Shown here piece after piece: positions 58,444-64,000 of a stretch of 64,000 nucleotides of DNA. The DNA lies in assembly GCF_900021155.1 (NCBI RefSeq), contig NZ_FCNT01000052.1, forward strand, positions 1 to 64,000, read 5' to 3'. The DNA comes from Alistipes sp. CHKCI003 (lineage in GTDB: Bacteria > Bacteroidota > Bacteroidia > Bacteroidales > Rikenellaceae). The notes below the pieces were generated by a model. It did not search any database and was not told the origin of the DNA. It worked only from the letters and a program-made list of their open reading frames with translations. Made by a program: the position numbers and the translations under genes. Numbering within the stretch: the stretch's first letter is position 1; each line of letters starts with the position of its first letter.

Positions 58444-59430
58444 ATGAAATGTCCTCCGGCGCTGCCGCCGCTCGTGCGGCGGGTGCGGCGGATCGCCTCT
58501 CGGGCGGTCCGGCCGGCTGTCGTGGCGCTCGTGCTATGCTGCGTCGTGTCGTGCGGCGGGCGCCGTACCCGGGCGGATGCGCTGTCCGCCGCCGCGCCCG
58601 AGCCCGCCGTTTTCCGGTCGGTGCGCCCGCCTGCGGGATGTTCCGGCGAAGAGCGGGCCGCCTACATGCGCACGCATTATTGGGACCGGTTCGACTTCGC
58701 CGACACGCTCTTTCTTTCGCGCGCCGATACGCTGGAGATGCTCCGTGCTTTCGCCGCCTATGTGGCGCAGTATGTGCGGCCGGACGATCCCGCGCCGATC
58801 GACATGCTGATGCGCCGCGCTTCGGCGTCGCGGCCGATGTTCGAATACTTCTGGATGCTCGCCGAGCGGGTGCTCCGCGACCCCAATTCGCCGCTGCGGA
58901 GCGACGAGCTCTACATCCCGGTGCTGCGGGCGGCGCTGGCGAGTCCGTGGCTCGACCGGTGGGAGCGCATCCGGCCCGAGCACGAGCTGCGGCTCGCGCT
59001 CCGCAACAGGGTGGGGCAGCCGGCGAGCGACTTCCGCTATAGGCTCGCGTCCGGAGCCGAAGGTACGCTCTACGGCATTCGGGCCGAATATACGCTGCTC
59101 TACTTCGCCAATCCCGACTGTCCGATGTGCCGGCGCCTCAGCGGGGAGCTGCTGGCTTCGCCCCTGCTCAACGAGCTTACGGAGCGCGGGACGCTCTGCG
59201 TGCTGGCAGTCTATCCCGACGCCGACCTCTCGGCGTGGCGCGCCCGCCGGGACGGGATGCCCGCGGCATGGATCGACGCCTGCGATCCCCGCGGCGTCAT
59301 CCTCGGCGGCGAGCTGTACGATCTGCGGGCGATTCCGTCGCTCTATCTGCTCGACCGCGAAAAATGCGTGCTGGTGAAGGATTCGGCGAGCGTCCCCGAA
59401 ATCGAGCGGGCGATCGACCGGCGGTCGTGA
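58444..59430 (+). CDS. DUF5106 thioredoxin-like lipoprotein
   Basis: A 328-residue lipoprotein. The signal ends in lipobox VVSC (Cys37). A helical DUF5106-like region (YMRTHYWDRFDFADTLFLSRADTLE, about 60-200) precedes a thioredoxin-like domain with a CPMC motif (NPDCPMCRRL). The domain includes the cis-Pro-like LRAIPSLYLLD. It is probably a periplasmic thiol-disulphide protein facing redox stress. The rubrerythrin gene 130 bp downstream has its own promoter but fits an oxidative-stress neighbourhood. ATG 58432 is the alternative start. Confidence 0.75.
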   Translation: MKCPPALPPLVRRVRRIASRAVRPAVVALVLCCVVSCGGRRTRADALSAAAPEPAVFRSVRPPAGCSGEERAAYMRTHYWDRFDFADTLFLSRADTLEMLRAFAAYVAQYVRPDDPAPIDMLMRRASASRPMFEYFWMLAERVLRDPNSPLRSDELYIPVLRAALASPWLDRWERIRPEHELRLALRNRVGQPASDFRYRLASGAEGTLYGIRAEYTLLYFANPDCPMCRRLSGELLASPLLNELTERGTLCVLAVYPDADLSAWRARRDGMPAAWIDACDPRGVILGGELYDLRAIPSLYLLDREKCVLVKDSASVPEIERAIDRRS

Positions 59431-59507
59431 TGCGGCCGTATAGGTTTTGCTTATCGAAATATAAAAAAATACGATCGTTTTTTTAAGGCCGCTCCGTCGG
59501 AAAACGT

Positions 59508-59515
59508 TATCTTTG
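59508..59515 (+). promoter_or_regulatory. -7 element of the rubrerythrin gene
   Basis: TATCTTTG matches TAnnTTTG, 44 bp before the ATG at 59560. Confidence 0.65.
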
Positions 59516-59559
59516 TCGCCGGAACAGCATATGACACACACAAACTAAAACAGAAAATT

Positions 59560-60117
59560 ATGGCAACAAAGAAATGGCGTTGTACCGTCTGCGGGTACAT
59601 CCACGAAGGTCCCGAGGCACCCGAGCAGTGCCCGATGTGCAAAGTGGGCAAGGATAAGTTCGTCGAGGTCGTGGAGCAGAGCGAAGGGCTCGAATTCGTT
59701 ACGGAGCACGTGATCGGCGACGGCAAGGGCGCCAGCAAGGAGCTGTGGGAAGGCTTGCAGAATCACTTCATGGGCGAGTGCACCGAGGTGGGCATGTATC
59801 TGGCTATGAGCCGTCAGGCCGACCGCGAGGGCTATCCCGAGATCGCCGAGGCTTACAAGCGCTATGCGTGGGAGGAAGCCGAGCACGCTTCGAAATTCGC
59901 CGAACTGATCGGCGAGGTGGTCTGGGACACCAAGACCAACCTCTACAAGCGCATGAATGCCGAGAGCGGCGCCTGCGAAGACAAGATGCGTCTGGCGCGC
60001 ATGGCCAAGCAGGAGAACCTCGACGCCGTGCACGATACGGTGCACGAGATGGCCAAGGACGAGGCCCGTCATGGCAAGGGCTTCGAGGGACTCTACAAAC
60101 GTTATTTCGGCAAATAG
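59560..60117 (+). CDS. Rubrerythrin (rubredoxin domain at the N-terminus)
   Basis: A 185-residue non-haem iron peroxidase. The N-terminal rubredoxin domain has four Fe ligands, Cys8, 11, 24 and 27 (CTVCGY…CPMC). The four-helix diiron domain carries EAEH and DEARH (ExxH) motifs. This is the reverse domain order from classical rubrerythrin. It reduces hydrogen peroxide in anaerobes using NADH through a rubredoxin chain, consistent with an anaerobic host. Confidence 0.92.
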   Translation: MATKKWRCTVCGYIHEGPEAPEQCPMCKVGKDKFVEVVEQSEGLEFVTEHVIGDGKGASKELWEGLQNHFMGECTEVGMYLAMSRQADREGYPEIAEAYKRYAWEEAEHASKFAELIGEVVWDTKTNLYKRMNAESGACEDKMRLARMAKQENLDAVHDTVHEMAKDEARHGKGFEGLYKRYFGK

Positions 60118-60135
60118 GCCGCTGACCGGCACAAG

Positions 60136-60175
60136 GAGACAGGCCGGATCCTCATGCGAGGATCCGGCCTGTCTC
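60136..60175 (+). terminator. Hairpin after the rubrerythrin gene
   Basis: GAGACAGGCCGGATCCTC (60136-60153) pairs perfectly with 60158-60175 over the loop ATGC, an 18-bp stem. There is no poly-T tract after it. Confidence 0.65.
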
Positions 60176-60205
60176 GTCGGTGGGCATGCCCCTTGCGTGC
60201 GGACG

Positions 60206-60305
60206 CTCCGTCTCTTTCAGCGGGAGCGGGCGCCGCCTGTTCGGGGCTGCGGCTTCCCGGCTTTTCGCGGCGGGCGGGCACTCCGTCTCTTTCAGCGGGA
60301 GCGGG
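60206..60305. repeat. 25-bp direct repeat, 75 bp apart
   Basis: A 25-bp sequence beginning CTCCGTCTCTTTCAGCGGGA occurs at 60206-60230 and, without mismatch, at 60281-60305, in the spacer between rubrerythrin and the convergent small membrane-protein genes. No coding function is seen. Confidence 0.85.
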
Positions 60306-60327
60306 GTGTTCCGCGAGGGTCCGTCCG

Positions 60328-60681
60328 CTACTTTTTCAGTACGTCGTAGGCTTGTCTGACGCCGAGCAGCGCTCCAAGCAGCCGGAATTTACCGGCCAGC
60401 CAGTCATAGCCCGTGCGTGCGGCGTGCGCCACCTCATAGACGGTTTCGATCCGGTCGCGGATGCAGACGATGGTCCGGCGCAGCCAGATGAGGTAGATGG
60501 CCGCGGCCGCCACGATGCAGGCTCCGCTGACGATGAGCATCGCCCGGAGCAGCGATCCCATGACCGTCGCGAGCCAGACGACCGAGGAGGTGATGAGCAG
60601 CATGCCTCCCGCCGCCGCGATCAGAACGAAGAAGATCAGCGGAAAGACGAAACTGCTGCGCGAATCGTTGTCGCGGTCCAT
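60328..60681 (-). CDS. Small two-helix membrane protein, unknown function
   Basis: A 117-residue protein with two hydrophobic helices (about 12-33 and 43-66) and a basic amphipathic C-terminus (RRTIVCIRDRIETVYEVAHAARTGYDWL). It resembles the small inner-membrane proteins encoded with YtxH-like proteins. It follows the YtxH-like gene by 13 bp on the same strand, so they are probably one transcript. Confidence 0.65.
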   Translation of the reverse strand: MDRDNDSRSSFVFPLIFFVLIAAAGGMLLITSSVVWLATVMGSLLRAMLIVSGACIVAAAAIYLIWLRRTIVCIRDRIETVYEVAHAARTGYDWLAGKFRLLGALLGVRQAYDVLKK

Positions 60682-60694
60682 GTGCGGCGGCGTC

Positions 60695-60901
60695 TTACTT
60701 TTCGATCGCTTCGATCTTTTTCTCGAACCGGTCGCGCATCTCTTCTGCCCGGTTCTTCATCTTGTCCGCTCTGTCCTTGACGGCCGTTTTGATCTGACTG
60801 CGCATTTCCCGACCCGTTTTCGGGGTGAAGAGAAGCGCCACTACCGAGCCGATGAGCATGCCGCCGATCAGCGAAGAGATACAAGTACCTGTGTTTTTCA
60901 T
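60695..60901 (-). CDS. YtxH-like protein
   Basis: A 68-residue protein with one membrane helix (CISSLIGGMLIGSVVALLFTPKTGREMRSQI), the characteristic YtxH/gas-vesicle-like GxxxG...TPKTG signature. A charged helix (KDRADKMKNRAEEMRDRFEKKIEAIEK) follows. Family members are linked to general stress in Gram-positives; the role here is unknown. It is the first gene of a two-gene unit. Confidence 0.78.
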   Translation of the reverse strand: MKNTGTCISSLIGGMLIGSVVALLFTPKTGREMRSQIKTAVKDRADKMKNRAEEMRDRFEKKIEAIEK

Positions 60902-60967
60902 AGTCGTTGAATTTTTTTTTAGTGATTGTTACGATACGATCACTTGCAAACTCTGCGCCAAATGGAT

Positions 60968-60975
60968 TATCTTTG
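60968..60975 (+). promoter_or_regulatory. -7 element of the YpsA-like gene
   Basis: TATCTTTG matches TAnnTTTG and ends 4 bp before the ATG at 60980, so the transcript probably starts at the AUG (leaderless). Confidence 0.65.
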
Positions 60976-60979
60976 CTCC

Positions 60980-61489
60980 ATGTTTTCCGACCGGACCCGA
61001 ACCGTCTCTTTCACGGGGCATCGCACCTATTGCGGCGAGGCCGATGCGGCGCTCGCCGAGACGCTCCGGCAGCTTTATGCCGAAGGTTACCGCGTGTTTA
61101 TCAGCGGCATGGCCGTGGGGTTCGACCTTGCGGCAGCCGAGGCCGTGCTGGCGCTGCGCGAGGCGTATCCGGAGGTGCGGCTGGTCTGTGCCGTCCCGTT
61201 CGAAGGGCAGGAGCGCCGCTTCCCGGCCGCCGAGAAGGTGCGGTACGGCCGCGTGAGGGAACGCGCGGACGCGAGCGTCGTCGTGTGCGGCGGATACCGC
61301 CCCGACTGCTATGCGCGGCGCAACGACTATCTTGCCGACCGCGCCTCGGTGCTCGTGGCGTGGTACGACGGTTCGGCGGGCGGAACACGCTACACCGTGC
61401 GCCGCGCACTGCGCACCGGCCGCGAGGTGCGCAATCTCCATCCGTCGGCTTGCGAGGCGGCGCATCCCGGGCAGGGGACGCTGTTCTGA
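60980..61489 (+). CDS. SLOG-domain protein (YpsA/DUF1273-like)
   Basis: A 169-residue Rossmann-like protein. SFTGHRTY near the start and FISGMAVGFDLAAAEAVLALR are signatures of the YpsA/DUF1273 branch of the SLOG superfamily. SLOG proteins bind nucleotides or nucleotide-derived signals; B. subtilis YpsA affects division. The promoter geometry favours MFSDRTRTVSF as start and excludes the in-frame ATG at 60962, which lies upstream of the -7 element. Confidence 0.75.
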   Translation: MFSDRTRTVSFTGHRTYCGEADAALAETLRQLYAEGYRVFISGMAVGFDLAAAEAVLALREAYPEVRLVCAVPFEGQERRFPAAEKVRYGRVRERADASVVVCGGYRPDCYARRNDYLADRASVLVAWYDGSAGGTRYTVRRALRTGREVRNLHPSACEAAHPGQGTLF

Positions 61490-61720
61490 AGGAGGCGTGA
61501 AAAGACGGCCTGACGGGGCGGACCTGTCGTTGCGCTGCCGCCGCTCGGTTTCGGCGCTCCTTCCGCCATGAGTTTCGGCGGGAGACTGCCGGGAGGGAGG
61601 TCCTCGGCGGACGCCGCACGGGCCTTGCCGCAGCGGATGCTTCGCTTGTCCGCTTTTACGAATCGGAAGGGGGAGGGCTGTCGTTCCGAGAGTTGCCTGC
61701 CCGGCAAAGATCGTGAATAA

Positions 61721-61770
61721 CAGTACGAATAGGAAAGAGGCTGTCCGACAAATCAGGACAGCCTCTTTTA
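61721..61770. terminator. Hairpin of the 108-bp repeat family (short copy C)
   Basis: AAAGAGGCTGTCC (61734-61746) pairs perfectly with GGACAGCCTCTTT (61756-61768), preceded by GTACGAATAGG, which matches the GTACGAATG-AAAAAGG part of copy B. It lies between the convergent YpsA-like and phosphofructokinase genes and can terminate in either direction. The remaining gap (61490-61920) holds no gene. Confidence 0.8.
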
Positions 61771-61920
61771 AGATGTGCAGGAACGGGGTGGAAGACAAAG
61801 CTTCGAAGTCCGCGGCGAAAGGTGTGTTTCGACGCCGTGAGGTCCGGACCGCGGAGCCGATGACGACGGAGCAGCTTGCCCGTTGCGACACACCGCCGCC
61901 AGTCGTCGTTCCGGCCGGGC

Positions 61921-63156
61921 CTACGCCCAGTTGAGGATCTTGTGGAAGTCGTAGGTCTCGGGGTCGGGCACGTAGGCTTTCGCCGCCTCGTAGTCGGCCG
62001 GAGTGATGGCGTTGAGGATGTTCTCGACCACCGAGTCGAACTTGTCCGAGTGGATGTCCACCAGACGGGGCGGGATCTTGCCCGTCTCGGGATCCTGCAG
62101 GTCCTTCAGGTAGAGCGGCGAGACGTTGCCCTCGCTGTCCACGTAGACCATGCAGCCCGTTTTGCCTTCGGTGAAGAGTTTGTAGACGCCGATGCCCAGC
62201 TCCGAGCAGTAGGTCAGGTCGTAGGCGATCGGAGTCTGGCAGCGGATTTCGTAGCCGATCTCCACCGGGCGGCTCTTGACCTTGAGGTGCAGCTCCTTGA
62301 GCTTCTTTTCGATCATTTCGTTGAATATGTGCGCTTTCGATACCTTGCCCAACTCGGGATGGCCGTGTTCGTCGTAGGTGAAGTGCACGCCGCTTTTGCG
62401 GATCTCTTCGGCGCTCAGAGCGTGGAACACGCCTTCCGAAATGACGGCCGCACCGTAGTCCATGTGCATGATCTTGCGCTTGAGAATCGACGAGATGACC
62501 AGATTCACGATCTTCTCCACGGTGATCTCCGTCTTGTCGAACATCTCGGGGATGACAATCATCGGGTAGTGGCACGCCTCGCCGATGCCGAATGCGAGGT
62601 GGCCGGCACTGCGGCCCATGGCTGCCAGCACGAACCAGTTGCCGCTCGTGCGGGCGTCGACATAGACGGCGCGGGCGATGACGGCGCCCTTGTCCTTGGC
62701 CGATTCGTAGCCGAACGTCGGCGTGCCTTTCGGCAGCGGCAGGTCGTTGTCGATCGTCTTCGGCACGTGGATGTTGGCGATGGGGTATTTCTTGGCTTCG
62801 AGGAACTTGGCGATGCGGTTGGCGGTCGAGGCGGTATCGTCGCCGCCTACCGTTACGAGCAGTTTCACGTTGTTGTCGGTGAAGAACTTGAGGTTGAACC
62901 GCTCTTCGAAATCGGCGTCCGTGGGCTTGAAACGGCTCATTTGCAGAAACGATCCTCCCTGATTGAAGATGCCGTCGGCCATCGGATAGCTGATGTCCAC
63001 CATGCGGGGATCGGGGTTGAACAGCCCCGTGTAGCCTTCGTGGAGGCCGATGACGCGGTAGCCTTTGCGGAGAAACGTTTTGGCGACGCTGCCGACCACG
63101 GTGTTCATGCCCGGGGCCGGACCGCCGCCCGTAAGAATAGCAATTGCTTCTTTCAT
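61921..63156 (-). CDS. 6-phosphofructokinase, PPi-dependent type
   Basis: A 411-residue phosphofructokinase. The phosphate-donor site reads GGDDT (104-108) and the catalytic loop PKTIDND (132-138). ATP enzymes normally have GGDGS and PGTIDND; Asp in the first and Lys in the second are the accepted marks of pyrophosphate-dependent enzymes. It would phosphorylate fructose 6-phosphate reversibly using PPi, saving ATP in fermentation. FGYESAKDKGA and MGRSAGHLA are further family features. The extended C-terminus is consistent with this clade. Confidence 0.88.
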   Translation of the reverse strand: MKEAIAILTGGGPAPGMNTVVGSVAKTFLRKGYRVIGLHEGYTGLFNPDPRMVDISYPMADGIFNQGGSFLQMSRFKPTDADFEERFNLKFFTDNNVKLLVTVGGDDTASTANRIAKFLEAKKYPIANIHVPKTIDNDLPLPKGTPTFGYESAKDKGAVIARAVYVDARTSGNWFVLAAMGRSAGHLAFGIGEACHYPMIVIPEMFDKTEITVEKIVNLVISSILKRKIMHMDYGAAVISEGVFHALSAEEIRKSGVHFTYDEHGHPELGKVSKAHIFNEMIEKKLKELHLKVKSRPVEIGYEIRCQTPIAYDLTYCSELGIGVYKLFTEGKTGCMVYVDSEGNVSPLYLKDLQDPETGKIPPRLVDIHSDKFDSVVENILNAITPADYEAAKAYVPDPETYDFHKILNWA

Positions 63157-63213
63157 AGCGATCGGAATTGTGTTTGAATTAGCCTAATTAACCTTCTTGT
63201 CGGATTCGACCCC

Positions 63214-63221
63214 CAAAAGTA
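63214..63221 (-). promoter_or_regulatory. -7 element of the phosphofructokinase gene
   Basis: Minus-strand TACTTTTG matches TAnnTTTG, 57 bp before the ATG at 63156. Confidence 0.6.
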
Positions 63222-63242
63222 CGACATTTTTCCGAGATGTAC

Positions 63243-63278
63243 AAAAAAATGCGGGAACCGCCCGTGGCAGTCCCCGCT
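63243..63278 (-). terminator. Terminator of the cold-shock gene
   Basis: On the minus strand GCGGGGACTGCC and GGCGGTTCCCGC form a stem with G-U pairs, followed by ATTTTTTTG. It lies 25 bp past the cold-shock stop codon and just upstream of the phosphofructokinase promoter. Confidence 0.7.
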
Positions 63279-63302
63279 TCGTTCGAAGCTGGTAATTATG
63301 GT

Positions 63303-63503
63303 TTACTCAACTACGGTAACGTTTACGGCCTGTTCGCCTTTCGAGCCGTTGCCGATCTCGAATTCGACCTTCTGATGTTCGTTGAGCGATTTGAAACCCT
63401 CGGTCGCAATGCCGGAGAAATGTACGAAAATTTCCTTTCCGCTCTCCTCGGTAATGAATCCGTAGCCTTTTTTGCTATCGAACCATTTTACAGTACCTTT
63501 CAT
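63303..63503 (-). CDS. Cold-shock domain protein (CspA family)
   Basis: A 66-residue nucleic-acid chaperone. [17 protein letters not shown] contains RNP1 (KGYGFI), and IFVHFSGI contains RNP2. The whole protein is a single OB-fold cold-shock domain. Monocistronic: its own -7 element (63544-63551) and terminator flank it. A codon style close to other highly expressed genes is expected, but I did not measure it. Confidence 0.93.
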   Translation of the reverse strand: MKGTVKWFDSKKGYGFITEESGKEIFVHFSGIATEGFKSLNEHQKVEFEIGNGSKGEQAVNVTVVE

Positions 63504-63543
63504 AAAAAATGAATTAAATGTGTTAATGTTTTACAAAGTAAAG

Positions 63544-63551
63544 CAAAAATA
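63544..63551 (-). promoter_or_regulatory. -7 element of the cold-shock gene
   Basis: Minus-strand TATTTTTG matches TAnnTTTG, 40 bp before the ATG at 63503. Confidence 0.6.
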
Positions 63552-63603
63552 GTTGGCTTTCAAAACTTTTTGGCATATATTTTTCATTATCGGAATAAAT
63601 GTT

Positions 63604-63611
63604 TATATTTG
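63604..63611 (+). promoter_or_regulatory. -7 element of the rSAM-lipoprotein pair
   Basis: TATATTTG matches TAnnTTTG, 32 bp before the ATG at 63644 and downstream of the in-frame 63599 start, which it excludes. Confidence 0.65.
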
Positions 63612-63643
63612 TCCTGACCTTTTTTCAAGGAAAGACGAAGATT

Positions 63644-63910
63644 ATGGATAAGAAAGTGAAACTCGCGCTGCTGGCGCTGCTCGGTTTTTCGACCGCCTGT
63701 TCGACCGTCAGGAGCGGCTCGAAGAGCCGGGAACGGGAGCCTGCGGAGGTTGAGCGACCCACGACGATCGTCATGTACGGCGTGCGTCCGCCCGTTCAGG
63801 AAGACAAGGCGGGCGAACTTCGGGAGAAGCCGCTGACGGCCGCTCCGGTTCCGGATTCGGATGCAGCCGCTCCGGTGCTCGACGAGGTGCGTCCCGAGAA
63901 CGGGAAATAG
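63644..63910 (+). CDS. Small lipoprotein, probable substrate of an adjacent radical SAM enzyme
   Basis: An 88-residue lipoprotein precursor: signal MDKKVKLALLALLGFSTAC with lipobox STAC (Cys19), then a charged linker, the segment TTIVMYGVRPPV and an Ala/Pro/Glu-rich end. The MYGV segment is what I recall from the Bacteroidetes family of radical SAM-associated putative lipoproteins (NCBI models TIGR04134 for the lipoprotein and TIGR04133 for the enzyme). The next gene starts 3 bp after the stop and fits that enzyme. The tail after MYGV lacks the longer conserved domain I would expect, so this may be a short variant. Confidence 0.65.
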   Translation: MDKKVKLALLALLGFSTACSTVRSGSKSREREPAEVERPTTIVMYGVRPPVQEDKAGELREKPLTAAPVPDSDAAAPVLDEVRPENGK

Positions 63911-63913
63911 GCC

Positions 63914-64000
63914 ATGGCTCGCCGCAGTCCGGGCCTGAGAAAGCGGATCGGGCTCGATCTATTTTCGAAGCTCTATGCCGCGGAGGTGGCCGAACATGAG
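63914..64000 (+). CDS. Start of a radical SAM protein (truncated by the window end)
   Basis: Only 29 codons are inside the window: MARRSPGLRKRIGLDLFSKL followed by YAAEVAEHE. This opening matches my memory of the N-terminus of the Bacteroidetes radical SAM/SPASM enzymes in the rSAM/lipoprotein system, which comes before the CxxxCxxC cluster motif. That motif would lie beyond position 64000, so the call rests on the N-terminal pattern and the lipoprotein neighbour 3 bp upstream. Confidence 0.5.
   Translation, partial: MARRSPGLRKRIGLDLFSKLYAAEVAEHE

Overview
The window looks like chromosomal DNA of a GC-rich member of the Bacteroidales; an Alistipes-like (Rikenellaceae) organism is my best guess. 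This is inferred from four things. Gene starts repeatedly carry the Bacteroidetes -7 promoter element TAnnTTTG. The gene families are typical of the phylum: a PorO/P porin, DUF4919 next to a C11 peptidase, a DUF5106 lipoprotein, and an rSAM/lipoprotein pair. Coding DNA is very GC-rich. Outer-membrane proteins tend to end in Phe or Leu. I saw no rRNA, tRNA, CRISPR array or complete insertion sequence.

Layout. 0.3-5.5 kb: a cytoplasmic maltose/glucan module (beta-phosphoglucomutase, GH65 phosphorylase, GH13 hydrolase). 6.3-8.6 kb: a conserved hypothetical, a TPM-domain protein and LemA. 9.6-12.6 kb: an outer-membrane barrel and a DMT permease fired from divergent promoters, then a DUF4396 membrane protein with a Met/His-rich insert. 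13.4-15.9 kb: a phage-like divergent repressor/Cro-type pair and a degenerate C10 peptidase. 16.1-21.8 kb: plsC with both topoisomerase IV subunits. 22.6-28.3 kb: aroK-murI, ftsK and lolA. 28.5-29.5 kb: an AT-rich islet with a Cys-rich lipoprotein overlapping a small membrane protein. 30.2-34.2 kb: gyrA and a TPR protein. 34.7-46 kb: MATE exporter, RluB-type pseudouridine synthase, porin, C11 peptidase with DUF4919, dapA, ligA and a conserved acidic protein. 47.1-52.8 kb: purA, then an etfB-etfA-acyl-CoA dehydrogenase operon. 53-55.6 kb: a small membrane protein and mscS, bracketed by inverted copies of a ~108-bp repeat. 55.7-58.3 kb: glutaminase with a glutamate/GABA-type antiporter (acid resistance). 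58.4-63.5 kb: DUF5106 lipoprotein, rubrerythrin, envelope-stress-like small proteins, a YpsA-like protein, PPi-type phosphofructokinase and a cold-shock protein. 63.6 kb to the end: a small lipoprotein followed at once by the truncated start of what looks like its radical SAM partner.

Much of the window is housekeeping: chromosome topology and segregation (gyrA, parE, parC, ftsK, ligA), wall precursors (murI, dapA, aroK), envelope biogenesis (lolA, plsC) and fermentative energy metabolism (PPi-PFK, ETF/acyl-CoA dehydrogenase, maltose phosphorolysis). The less usual content is the short repeat family that doubles as a terminator, a 46-bp perfect palindrome, the AT-rich lipoprotein/membrane-protein pair, the rSAM/lipoprotein pair, and many short minisatellites in unusually long GC-rich spacers.
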